A DNA stretch of 64,000 nt from Prunella strophiata (lineage: Eukaryota > Chordata > Aves > Passeriformes > Prunellidae), in assembly GCA_036583965.1 (NCBI GenBank), contig JAZBQD010000027.1, positions 28,527,001-28,591,000 on the forward strand, given 5' to 3'. Shown here piece after piece: positions 11,765 to 21,999 of the stretch (position 1 is the first letter of the stretch; the number at the start of each line of letters is the position of its first letter). The position numbers and the translations under genes were made by a program. The notes beneath the pieces were generated by a model. It saw only the letters and a program-made list of their open reading frames with translations. It was not told the DNA's origin and did not search any database.

Positions 11765-12065
11765 ATGGGCCAGGCCGGGCTCCCGGCCCCCCGCGGGCTC
11801 GGCTGCTGTGTGCTGCTGCTGCTGCTGCTCCTGGGCGGCTCGGGCAGCCCCGGCACAACGCCACCGCCCCGGGCGCCCTGGGCAGAGGAGCAGGGCCCCG
11901 TCCCGGAGGGGGGACCGTGGGGCAGGGTGAGGTACGAAGCCGTGAAGAAGCATTTGGGAGCTCTCTCCAAGCAGTATTGGCAGTACCTGGCGTGCAAGGT
12001 GTGGCAGGAGGGCTGCGAGGAGGAGGAGAAGCAGCAAGAAGAACGAGAGGCCAGTCCCATCCCAG
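11765..12065 (+). CDS. TOR3A: TOR3A exon 1 (signal peptide)
   Basis: The start ATG is in a strong Kozak context and the donor is CCCAG/GTAAGC at 12066. It encodes residues 1-100 plus one base (phase 1). The signal peptide has a run of Leu codons, mostly CTG. The acidic stretch EEEEKQQEEREA closes the exon. The proline-rich segment after the signal peptide is poorly conserved in this family. Confidence 0.93.
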
Positions 12066-15000
12066 GTAAGCATCTTGCTCTGTTCTCTCCCTCTCCCGTG
12101 CCCAGAAAGGAGCTGCAGGTCCGGACACTGCTGTGGCCCCGGTTCCTGCGGCACTGCCCTTCTTTCCCGAGCTTGCTGCCCCGGGCATCTCCCTCCTTGG
12201 GGATGAGGGGAGTGCTCTTGCTCTTCTTGGGCACTCGGAGCCGTCTCGAACCGGTTCCGAGCTCATTGTCCCTCCCCATAGCCAGGGCTGCCCGCAGGGA
12301 CACGGCTGAGTCTGTGCACCTGGCAGAGGATTGCCGTAACAGGGCTCAGCTGAGCCCAAAATGTAAAAACGCCTCTCCTGGAACCTCTCTGCTTATTCTG
12401 CTCCCGTTTCCAGGTTGGGGCTTTCCTCTGGTGGGCCAGGATTACCTGGAGATCCTCTCTTCCTGGTACTGCAGCTTCGGCAAGTGCTGTGAGACAGGAG
12501 ACTGCAGGATAATCAACAACATCACAGGTACGGGCTGTGCACTTGTGTGGCTTGTTTTGAGGCTTTTTTCCTGTTAAAGTGTATTCTAGAAAGTGATATT
12601 AGTAAAGGGCTTTTCTGAGTGGGATGCTGAGCTGTGGGAGGGTGAGAGGCTGAGCTCAGTCCTGTGTCCCATTTTAAGTTCTGAGACCAAAGAGGGTTTG
12701 TTCCTTACTGCACAGCATGTCTGCTCCAGCTTGCCACGAGCCCTGCCTGCATCCCATAGCTTCCAGGCACATACAGTGGGATCCAGACTGGCCCAGGACT
12801 CTGCCCTAGGTCAGGAGGGCAAACTTACCTTTGTGTAAGCCACAAGTAGATGTCTTTGTGTTTTGCTGTCCCTGAGACTCCTGGTATGCAAGCCCTGTGC
12901 TGGGAGCTTGGGAGGGCCTTTGGGCATCAGTGCTCTCTACAGCTGCCAAGCATCTCTGCCTTTTCCTAAAGGAAAAAAGGAGTCAGTGGAAGATTTGTGT
13001 CTTTTTGGGGCCAGAGGCTGATGTAGGCAGGGCACAAGGCAGCCTGTGGCTTTAATGCCACTTCACAGACCTCTTGGCCAGGCAGCCCTGCCATGTTTTC
13101 TCCTCCTATTCCCACCTGCAGTAGCTGTGCTGGCAGGTGGAGGCTGAGCTCGTGCTCTCTCTGTGCAGGGCTGGAGGCAGACCTCAGAGGGCAGCTCCAC
13201 GGGCAGCACTTGGCCAAGGATGTGGTGGTGCGGGCGGTGCAGGGGTTCCTGCAGAGCCCACGGCCCCACAAGGCTCTGGTCCTGTCCTTCCATGGCTGGT
13301 CTGGCACAGGGAAGAACTTTGTGGCTCGGATGGTGGCCAGTCACCTGTACCGGGACGGGCTGAGGAGTGACTGTGTCAGGGTGTTTGTCTCCCTCCTCCA
13401 CTTCCCACATCACAACTACGTGGACTCCTACAAGGTGAGAGCCAGCAACACGGGATGGTCCAGTGGGCTGGGCTGGGCTGTACTTCATGTCCTTCCCAGC
13501 AGCCCATGTGGGGCTGTCCCTGGGGTTTGTGAGTGAAGCAGGATCCCACAGCACTGGCTGGTTGCACAGCTTCAAGGCTTTTCCCCCCTCTCCCCCTCAG
13601 TCCCTGAGGTGAGTAGGCTGAGGTGTACAAGAAGTTTGGGACACACCAAAGAACTGAGTCCTAGTGCCAAAGGGATATTCCATGTCATTTACTGCCGTGC
13701 TCAGGAATAGAAGCTGCAGGGAGGTGGTTTAGAGGCAGGAAGCCATTGCTCAGAGACTGGCTGGGCATCAGTCTGTTTGTGGCGGGGTGGGTGGCTGCCT
13801 TTGCACCACTTGATGTCTTTCTTTCCTCTTTCCTTCACTTACTAAACTAATTTATCTCGCCTTACTCATTTTCCTGCCTTTGCTCTTCCTGTTCTGTGCC
13901 CTGTCCTGCGGGGTGGGAGGAGATGGAGCAGCTGTGGTGCTTGGCTGGCTGATCCCAGGGCAGCCCAGGGGCTCCTGACTCCTCTCCCTGCTGCTGCTGT
14001 GCAGGCCCAGCTGCAGAGGCAGATCAGCGAGACCCTGCAGCGCTGCAGGCAGGCGCTGCTCATCTTCGACGAGGCCGAGAAGCTGCACTCCAGCCTCCTG
14101 GATGCCATCAGACCCTTCATGGCTCAACACGGCAGCAAGGATCAGCAGAGATCCATTTTCCTCTTCCTCAGGTGATTTCTGGTCCCCTGAAGGGATGGGG
14201 AGGAGCTAAGTAATGGTGTTTATCCCCAGAGATGTGTGATAGCAGGGGAGGACACAGATACTTTGTTCCCTCGTGGTGGTTGCCTCCATGGTCAGTTTTA
14301 CCTATGGATGCTGGGCATCCTCCCTGGGAGCAGGGCATCTGCAGGAGGAGCTGAGGTCTAGCTGAGTTTGGACACCTGATCCAGAGTCTAGATTTGGAGG
14401 CAAGAAAGCACAGTCAGTTAATTTAGTGTCACCCTGCCCAGCTGAGCAGGAGATGTCACACTCCCGGGAGCAGAGCTGGGGCTGAAGATCTGGGTGGGAA
14501 GTTCCCTTGCACTGTTTGGAGCTGGGGAGTTCCCACTGCCTGGCTGTGGCTGCAGACTGAGGTGCTGTGAGGCTGATCCTAGCATCTGATCCTAGCATCA
14601 GCACAGCCTGGTTTAGTTGGTTCCTTTCCCAGGAAGTGTACCCCAGCACTGTCTCTGTGTGGGATACAGCTGGAGGGAGAAATGGGACGTCTAAAAACCA
14701 GGATGTGAGGCAGGCACCTGACTGAAGTGCCCCTAAAGAGTGAGAGATCAACATCTTGGGCCCCCTTCAATTTGGGAATTGCAGCCTTGAGCTTGGCTCT
14801 GGCATGAGCTGTTTCTAGTGGTTGGAGGTGAGCAGAGCATTCCTCCTCCACCTTCCACCATCCAGGCAAGTGTTCCAGCCTCCAAGCTTGGTAGTTCCCT
14901 CCGAGAGGTTTCCCTGCCTGTGTGCCCACTGCCTGTGGAACTCACCACACTCTGGTCCCACCTGTGTGGAAGGAGCTGTGGTGGAAGGGGCAGGTCCTGC

Positions 15001-16912
15001 CCTGTTGCTCAGCATGGGGTGGAGGTGCTGCCAGCTGCACGGGGCTGACCTGGTGTCCTGCCTGGCAAGCCATGAAGGTCAGGAATGGACACTGTGTCAG
15101 CAAGCAGAGGGGAGCAGGGTGCCTTGAACTGCAGCAGTGTGTAATCCCAGGGGTTTCATCATTCCTGGTGGCAGTGTGACACTGACCTGCTTTAGGAGGG
15201 ATGGCTCTGCCCCAGGGCTCCTGTGGACACTGGCACGTTCCTACAGATGGGGTAGGACTGGCTGCCTGTCCAGCCAAAAGGGGCTCTTTGGGTTGGGAGT
15301 AGGATCAGTACAAGCTGTTTTCTCCCTGACAAGGGGTGGGAGCATGGTGGGAAAAAGTGGTGGCTTTTTAATTTTCCCTGCCTTCAATTTGGGGTCCAGA
15401 GCCTCTGACCCTGATGGAGTGTAAGATCTGTGCCTCCCACTGCCTCTCTGCCTCCCACCCACACAAGCTCTGCATCTACTGGTTCCCAGTTCACTGGGGC
15501 ATTCAAGGCTGGGGGCAAGCCCCTCACCAGCACTTGGGGAGGGGAGACACCTTTCCTGGACCTGCTTTCCAGAGTGAAGGGCTGTCCTGGGACCCTCAAC
15601 AGCTGCCAGGACCTTGCAAACCCTACCACAGAGCTGCCCCCATGGGTATCCAGAGGAGCCCTTAAGTGGGAGATGTATTGCTGCTTTGTCCCATGGGCAG
15701 AGGATGCTGTGCCAAGTCCTGGGCTGCCACTTGAATCCCTGCCCTGGTCCTTTACTTCAGTGGGACTCCTGCCATGTGCTCTGCCCTTTAACCTGGACTT
15801 TGTGGTGGTTTGTTCAGCGTTTGATGTGTCACCTACAAGGTTGATGGCTTCCCAAGCCATGACAGAGGACTGAGGGAGATGGAGGATTCTGCTGCCCCTG
15901 GCAGGATGGCAGACAGCTGCATGGATGCCTGTGGAAAGGGGCTCTTTGGGAAGAAGGCTGGCTCTCCATTTGCTGATCCTAGACAGCAAATCCTCTGTTG
16001 TCAACAGAACTGTTGGGATCTGTCTGCAGGGAAGGTACTGGTAGCTCCCAGCAGTTCAGCTCTGGGAGAAATCTTGAGTGACTTCCCTCTGTGTCTGCAG
16101 CAATCTTGGTGGCAACACCATCAATGAGGTGGCCCTGGACTTCTGGCGAGCTGGCCGGGCGCGGGAGGAGATCTCCTTGGAGCTCCTGGAGCAGCGGCTG
16201 CGGCTGGAGCTGCAGGAGGCTGCAGGTAAGAGCTGGGCTTGCTCGGGGGGCTTGTGGGCAGGCTGCCTGCAAGGCTGCCCCTCTGCAGTGTCCCACTCAC
16301 TGTGTGCCACACAGGGCTGTGCCTGGGCGAACAAGCCCTCGCTCACCCCAGCCCGGGGTTGTTGACAATGAGAACCCCATCCCTGGTGCCTGTGAGCCAA
16401 GAGGCCTTCAGGCCCCCTTCAGCCCTGAAAATGGCTGGGGGCAAGAGGCAGCTCAGCCTCACAGGGCAGTACTGAGGCTTCTCTGGGGCTCCAGGCATCT
16501 CTTGGTGTGACTCCTAGAGATGTTCTGTGCTCAGAGTGCTAAGCAGCTCTGCACAAGTGGGTCCCACTGGATGAGCCCCTTGGAGCCAAGCCTGGCCTCG
16601 CAGAGGGATGATGCTCTCAGGTGAAGCTTCTGAGTTTGCCTTGTCTTGTGCTCTGCTCCAGAGAACAGTTATGCCCACAGCCAGCTCCTCAGAGAGAACC
16701 TGATTGACTTTGTGGTGCCCTTCCTGCCTCTGGAATACCACCACGTGAAGCTCTGTGCACGGGACGCCTTCCTGGCCCGTGGGCTTCCCTACACCGAGAC
16801 AATGCTCGACCAGGTGGCCCAGATGATGGTGTTTGTCCCCAAAGAGGAGAAGCTTTTCTCTGCACAGGGCTGCAAATCCGTGCCCCAGCGCATCAATTAT
16901 TTCCTTCCTTGA
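11765..16912 (+). CDS. TOR3A: TOR3A torsin-3A, AAA+ ATPase of the ER lumen
   Basis: Six coding exons (11765-12065, 12414-12527, 13169-13434, 14005-14171, 16101-16225, 16662-16912) join in phase to 407 aa; human torsin-3A has 397. Torsins are ER-lumen or perinuclear AAA+ ATPases activated by LAP1 or LULL1; the substrate of torsin-3A is not established. Residues 1-30 form a signal peptide with a Leu-rich core. A cysteine-bearing region typical of TOR3A follows (WYCSFGKCCETGDC, 118-131), with an N-glycosylation sequon NIT at 136-138. Walker A is GWSGTGKN (181-188), Walker B LLIFDE (245-250), sensor 1 FLSN (281-284) and sensor 2 GCK (394-396). Ser-Gly-Thr in Walker A and the GCK motif are torsin hallmarks, so the enzyme core looks intact. 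The N-terminus and cysteine pattern separate it from TOR1A/B and TOR2A. It lies between FAM20B and ABL2 as in human. Confidence 0.97.
12066..12413 (+). other. TOR3A: TOR3A intron 1
   Basis: GT-AG intron of 348 bp from a phase-1 donor to the acceptor CGTTTCCAG at 12405-12413. The exon 1 reading frame stays open through the whole intron into exon 2 and beyond, but the intron interrupts the family alignment, so retention is unlikely to be the main form. Confidence 0.85.
12414..12527 (+). CDS. TOR3A: TOR3A exon 2 (cysteine-rich segment)
   Basis: It is bounded by TTTCCAG and GTACGG, phase 1 to phase 1. It encodes WGFPLVGQDYLEILSSWYC followed by the CC and DC cysteines and the NNITG sequon, the TOR3A-specific lead-in to the AAA+ domain. 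Confidence 0.95.
12528..13168 (+). other. TOR3A: TOR3A intron 2
   Basis: GT-AG intron of 641 bp, phase 1, ending in CTGTGCAG at 13161-13168. No repeat or other gene seen. Confidence 0.85.
13169..13434 (+). CDS. TOR3A: TOR3A exon 3 (Walker A)
   Basis: The acceptor is CTGTGCAG and the donor CAAG/GTGAGA at 13435. It encodes residues 139-227 with the P-loop GWSGTGKNFVARM and the segment HFPHHNYVDSYK, leaving in phase 0. Confidence 0.96.
13435..14004 (+). other. TOR3A: TOR3A intron 3
   Basis: GT-AG intron of 570 bp, phase 0. The acceptor CTGCTGCTGTGCAG at 13991-14004 is embedded in a short CTG run. Nothing else recognised. Confidence 0.85.
14005..14171 (+). CDS. TOR3A: TOR3A exon 4 (Walker B)
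   Basis: It encodes AQLQRQISETLQRCRQALL, then IFDEAEKLH (Walker B), and ends FLFLS at the phase-2 donor CTCAG/GTGATT at 14172. The Asp-Glu pair of Walker B is intact. Confidence 0.96.
14172..16100 (+). other. TOR3A: TOR3A intron 4
   Basis: The largest TOR3A intron, 1.9 kb, GT-AG, phase 2, ending TGTCTGCAG. It is moderately GC-rich and carries several accidental open frames without protein resemblance. No CR1 copy was recognised. Confidence 0.8.
16101..16225 (+). CDS. TOR3A: TOR3A exon 5 (sensor 1 and lid start)
   Basis: It completes the Ser of FLFLSNLGG and encodes NTINEVALDFWRAGRAREE and the helix LELLEQRLRLELQEAA. It is flanked by TGTCTGCAG and GTAAGAG, phase 2 to phase 1. Confidence 0.96.
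16226..16661 (+). other. TOR3A: TOR3A intron 5
   Basis: GT-AG intron of 436 bp, phase 1, ending GCTCCAG at 16655-16661. No feature recognised inside. Confidence 0.85.
16662..16912 (+). CDS. TOR3A: TOR3A terminal exon (sensor 2, stop)
   Basis: It encodes ENSYAHSQLLRENLIDFVVP, PLEYHHVKLCARDAFL and VPKEEKLFSAQGCKSVPQR, then INYFLP and TGA at 16910-16912. The GCK cysteine of sensor 2, a redox-related position in torsins, is present. Confidence 0.97.
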
Positions 16913-17775
16913 ACACCAGGGGGACCAGACGTGTGCCGAAGGTGGTTTTGCACTCTGGGAGCTGCTCTCTTTGCACAGGGTCAGAGGCAGATGACCCAGC
17001 CAAGCACTTGCCCAGGGACTTAACAGAGACTTAAGCCCACCGTTACTCCCAGAGCTGTTGCAGAGAAGGAGATGCATCCCTTACTCCTGGGATGTGGGGA
17101 CAGCTTGTGCTTGGCTGCTTTTGGAGCCTAAGTCCCTTTTTTTAGCTGGAGGGGTGATGTGGTTCTGCTGACAGATGTTGTTCCATGTGAGTGGAGACTG
17201 GGAATGCCCAGGTCCTTGGTTTGTTGCTGTGTGGTAAAGGGAGGCCTTGGACAGGCTGATCCTGTTGAGACAGTGTGGCCAAAGCCACGTCCCCATCCCC
17301 AGTTTTCTCTGTCATTTTACAAGATCACCCAGAACTGTTTTGCTGCAGTTGAGTTTTTCCCCTCTGTTGCTCTCATGCCTTTCTAAGGTGTCTGCTGCTC
17401 AGGGACACATATGCCAGGATTGTAGTCTGGGAGAAAAGGACTGAATAATCTCCTCTGGAGATGCCAAATCCATGGCTCTCACCTTGGAGTGTCTGCCTCT
17501 TCCGTTGTATGGAAGCAGCTGCAGGGGTGAGGGGAACTTCTGCTGCAACTCTTTTACTGGTGAAGAGCCTGTTTTCTTCACTGCAAAACAAAAAAGAGGA
17601 GAGAACTCCTCTGCCCAAGGGCAAAGGGCAGGTGAGGAGGATGGTGGTTGGAGCATCAGGCTGCAGCTGAATGTGAGTTTTCATGGATGCAGTAAGAACT
17701 TGGGTTTTTTCCTTCCTTTTTTCGTTTTTCTCTTCAGTACATTTCATGCTGTGGCTTTTTGGCTGGTATCAGCAG

Positions 17776-17814
17776 TATTATTATTATTTTTATTATTATT
17801 ATTACAAGGGGCTG
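17776..17814 (+). repeat. (ATT)n microsatellite
   Basis: An imperfect run of ATT units interrupted by one TTTT, within the presumed TOR3A 3' UTR. Confidence 0.9.
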
Positions 17815-18756
17815 TTTGCTGTCTGGGTACTTGCCAGGTGATAAGTGTGTTGCAGCAGCTCCAAAAAATGTCATCAGTGTTATGGGAATCACTCTGTGAC
17901 CTCTGGGTCAAAACTCCCTTCCAACAGGGCTGTGCTGGCGAGGAGTGAAACAGCCCCTGCCAAGGACAGGGCTTGGCTTCCCAGCCACCCCCACGGGGGA
18001 CCTTTGATCTATTTTAAGCTCTGACCCATTTTGTGGTGCCAGTGATGAGCAGTGTGACCTCTGGGAAAGATTGACCAGACAGACACGTCCGAGCCCTGCA
18101 GACTTTGAGTCCCTCCTTCCCCCCGGGCACGCTGGCCCCGTTATCTGAGGAGGCTTCACAGTCCAGGGCAGAGATGAGCCAGCTGCTCTCCCACTGCTCA
18201 GCCCCAGCACAGGTGGCTTAACCCAGCTGTGTGGAATGGACCTTTGGGCTGTGCCAGCGTGGGTGATCAGGCATTTCTGAGACTTGGTTTATGGTTAATC
18301 TCAGGTGTCAGAAACTTGGGAACCATCAGGGTGACGCCTCCAGCTGGGGCAGGGAGGCTGCTGCCTCACAGGACACAGCTCTGCTTGTGTTTGGTCACCT
18401 GGGCAGACAGTTGAGCAAGCTGTGTGCTGAAGGTTAGCAGCCAAAAGGTTGTGTGTAAGCCAGGATAACCTGGGATTTTTTCTAAATGTCAGGAAGTGTT
18501 CAGCTGGGTTAGATTGCCACAGGCTGGGGTGGCAGGAGGTCACTGGGGGACTGGTTTGAGGGTGGGCATGGGAGCAGCTCTGGCTCTGGCTGCTGAGGGA
18601 GGTGGTGGTGGCATTGAGGAGGGCGGGGCAAGAGCTGCACTCTGCTGGGTCATGAGTGTGTGTGTCACACCTGGGTGAGCTCTGATCAGCCCCTCAACAG
18701 CAAGAGGCTGTTCTCTGAATACGCCAGGGCAACAGTTTGGTCCTAAACAGATACTG

Positions 18757-18762
18757 AATAAA
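18757..18762 (+). terminator. TOR3A: Candidate poly(A) signal of TOR3A
   Basis: AATAAA in 'actgaataaatgaag', the first canonical hexamer found after the TOR3A stop codon. A second plus-strand AATAAA lies at 18924-18929 and could serve as an alternative end. Confidence 0.5.
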
Positions 18763-18923
18763 TGAAGATACTGCTTTTCTTACAACCTGGTGGAATTCAA
18801 TTATTTCTCCTTTTAACAATTTTTTTTACCCAAATGAAAGACCTTCTGGTTAAGACTGAGCAGCTTCAAATTTTCATTAAGGGAAAAAGAAAAAACGCAG
18901 CATCTACTCGAGTGGTTTTTGCC

Positions 18924-18929
18924 AATAAA
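18924..18929 (+). terminator. TOR3A: Second candidate poly(A) signal of TOR3A
   Basis: AATAAA in 'gccaataaaatattg'. It sits only 12 bp from a hexamer on the opposite strand (18941-18946), so use of both would make the TOR3A and ABL2 transcript ends meet or overlap. Confidence 0.35.
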
Positions 18930-18940
18930 ATATTGCAACC

Positions 18941-18946
18941 TTTATT
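18941..18946 (-). terminator. ABL2: Candidate poly(A) signal of ABL2
   Basis: TTTATT on the plus strand is AATAAA on the minus strand (context aaataaaggttgc). It is the only minus-strand AATAAA I found between the ABL2 stop codon and this point, placing the probable transcript end near 18.92 kb. Confidence 0.55.
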
Positions 18947-20799
18947 TAAAACAAAATGCAAATTGGCAAAACTTTGTGGAACGACAGGCAAAGAGGCCCT
19001 TCCAAGGGCCTTATTTACATCAAGTTTAACACTGTTCGCAGTTCACAGTCAGACGATAGTGAGAGAATTAAATTAGAAAAACAACCAAAATATATTACAA
19101 TAACAATTAAAAAACAAAAATGGTTGACAACACTGCTAAGAGTGATTGGTGATTAACGTGATGCATTTCAATCCATTCCTGCCCTCAACGAGTTCACTAC
19201 CAATACAAACAGTGCCATGCGAGCCGAGCAGGCTCCACCTCCCGTGCACAACAGACACATGGGGAAGAATGACCTCCTTTGGTACAGACATTGCTTAGCC
19301 TGGAGCTGTGAGAAACAAGTCAGTGTCCCAGAACCTCCTGTGACCTGCTACCAGAGAATGGGCTGAGGGCTTTGTTCCACACTCCAGGGATGTGCAGCAC
19401 CACCCCAGCAGCCACCCGTGCTGGACAGTGCCCTGGGAGGTTTCCACACGTGCTGCACTCTCTACCTTCAAGTCTCCCTGCCAGCTCCTGGTGAGCAGCA
19501 GGGCTGAGCTGAGTGTGTGACACAGAAGGCAGCAGCTTGATGGCTTTGTAACCACCATCCCCTGCAGTCACTGGTGCCTGTCAGGGCTGTGGATGCCCCG
19601 GAGGAAAAGCCTGTCTCAGGTAAGTGGTAGGACATGAGGGCTTGGATTGGTCTATGGCTGCAGTGTAACCCACCCCACACCTGTGCCTGGTGGGGAGGGG
19701 CTGCTCTGTCTCCACTGTGGGGTTTGGCTCCCTGTGCCCCACAACTCCTGCAAAAGCACCTGACAGATGTCAACCCTTGTGTTTGGCCGTGTCTCACAGA
19801 CACAAGGACACTGGCACCCAGGAGAAAGTCCTGAGGAGGACAAGCACAGCCCTCCTCTCTCCCTACCTGCTGTGTTCTGCATCAGCAACACTGCTCCCTT
19901 CAATTCCCCTTTCCCACTGGCTGAATTTGGTGCAGTCCCAAGACCCAGACTCTCAGCTCAGCTTCACCCCTGCCCACACTAATGAAGAACTTGACTAAAT
20001 CAAGTGCACCACTTTGGGCTTAAGAAGGGTGTACAGTGCAGGAAGAAGAGAGAATTGCACCTGTGAGTCAGCTAATTCCCACAGTGGCAGGAAGAGAAAG
20101 TGCCCCCTGAGCTCACTCTGTGCTTTGTGCTTGGCAGTACCAGGCCCATGGGTGCCATCCCCATGGCAAAGACAACTGCTTTAAATTCTGGCCCACAGCA
20201 GTGCAAGAGAGCCAGCCCAGCTCCAGCTGTGCCCCCACAGCTGTCTGACAGTGCTGAGGGGAAGAAACAGCAGGATTTCTGCCTTGCCCCCTGCCCCAAA
20301 CCAGTGGAGCATGAAGTGCTCTTCACTGGGATAAATAATGGGGTGTCAGCACCCACATGTTCCTTTGCACATCTGGTGCCAGGCTGAAAACAGAATTGGC
20401 CACAGTGGAGACCTTTAAGGCTGAAGTGAAAGGCAGACCTAGCTAAAGGGAGAGGGAATGGTCAAGTTTTAGAAGCAGCAGTGGAAGGAAGGACAACTGG
20501 ATGGTAATTTACAGCAGAACCAGCTTTCCCAGATTCCTTTTGCTATCCTGCCAGAAGGCAGGGGAACACTGCAGTTTGGGAATAAACACTCTAGGGCAGC
20601 AGAAGTCCCAGCAATTCCACAGCCTCCAATTTAGGGGGAAAGAAACTTGTCAAGCCAGCACTACCTCTGCCAGTCTGCCTACCTGATGTTAGATGACAAG
20701 TAAGAGCAGGGAAAACACTTCCCATGAGAGTGACAATCACCAAATTTCACTGGCCTTTGCTTTTGACCCAGAGGAGGGGTCAGCACTAAAGGGGCTCCT

Positions 20800-20960
20800 G
20801 TGTTGGGCACAGGGGTTGTAGAGTCTCTGTGCTTGGAGATGCCCAAAAGCTGCCTGGACATGGTCCTCACAGGTGACTCTTGGTGGCCTTGCTTGGGAAG
20901 AGTGTTTGGACCAGGTGACCTCCAAAGTTCCCTCCAACCTCAGCTATTCTGTGACTCTGG
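20800..20960 (+). repeat. CR1 LINE 3' fragment
   Basis: It reads 'ggggttgtagagtctctgtg', 'cttggagatgcccaaaagct', 'gtttggaccaggtgacctcc' and 'ccctccaacctcagctattc', ending in 'tctgtgactctgg'. This is the CR1 3' end in plus orientation, antisense within the presumed ABL2 3' UTR. Confidence 0.88.
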
Positions 20961-21976
20961 AAAAGCAGTTGGATCCTGCCCTGTCCCACTGCCCATCTCT
21001 GCTGCAGGGGCAAGGAGAAAATGGGACACCTGAAAGGAAGTGGGGATGGCCCACAGTGTTCACTGGGGCACAGCTGCTTTCTTCAGAGAGAGCTGCAAAA
21101 GTAGTAGTTAAAAATTCCATATTACTGTTCTATCACTTTTGCTGTAGCTTTTCTGGAAGACTGGTGTTTGGGGAAAAAAAAGAAAAAAATATTTCAAAAT
21201 ACTCATCAGAATTGGGCTAAGCTTTAAAATGTTCTGGTTAAAATTCCTTTCCCCTGGAATCCCTTCAGTTCCAGCCCATTTGTCCCAGGCTGAGCAGCAG
21301 TACAATCATGGAACCATGTGATGGTCTGCCAGGGTAAGCAAGACCTGCCCTTCTGCCCTGAAAAAAGAGCTCCCCATCTTTAAATCCTTCTGATTGTTCG
21401 ACAGGCCACGTGAAGCAACAGCCACCTTCCCTTTGCAGGTCACCTTTCCAAAGGCAGTCAGTTTGGATGCACACCTTCCATGAAGATGACTGAAAGAGAT
21501 AAGGTAAACCACAAAAGCCCTCAGTAAAGTCTAGGAGATATGGGGCTGGTACTCTGCCTGTGGAAGAGCCTTGGTTCAGCCCCAGGGCTGCAGGGGATCG
21601 GGACTTGCACAAGGGGTTGCTTGGTTCTTTCCCCCTGCCCCACCACTTCACTTACTGGGCCACAGGAGCTCACTGGTCCATTGTACCTCACATGCTGCTC
21701 CTCCTGCTGTGCCTCCACACACCCTGAAACAACTTTGCTCAGCTCAGACCAGTAATGAAATGAGGATTCTCAGCCCATTTTCAAAGATGGCCTGTCTTGC
21801 TATGCTCTGTGGAAAAAACAGGACCCAGCCTGCTTCCAAGCACCAACATGTTCTTCTAGACAGAAACAAAGTGCCAATCTTCTAAAGTCACACCTGTGCC
21901 ACAGCTCCACTCAAAATGCTCAGACTAAAAGCAGCACGGCCACACTTGAAAAACAAGTTTAGAAAGTGTTTTAGCC

Positions 21977-21999
21977 AAAAAAAAAAAAAAAAAAAAAAA
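21977..21999. repeat. Poly(A)/poly(T) homopolymer
   Basis: Uninterrupted run of 23 A on the plus strand, T on the ABL2 sense strand. No adjacent retroposon was recognised. Confidence 0.95.

Larger units (their letters stand above)
16913..18790 (+). other. TOR3A: Probable TOR3A 3' UTR and flank
   Basis: Non-coding sequence after the stop. The first AATAAA I find downstream is at 18757, implying a 3' UTR of about 1.87 kb. An imperfect ATT repeat (17776-17814) lies inside. No other gene or CR1 copy is visible. The end point is inferred from the poly(A) hexamer alone. Confidence 0.5.

Noticed and set aside
11444..12359. Several open frames of about 200-240 codons on both strands around TOR3A exon 1
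   Set aside because: These are by-products of the CpG island, where stop codons are rare. Only the frame starting at 11765 continues into the torsin exons.
12066..12577. Read-through of TOR3A intron 1 as coding (the frame stays open)
   Set aside because: The donor and acceptor are good, and only splicing gives the torsin-3A alignment and a correct length of 407 aa.
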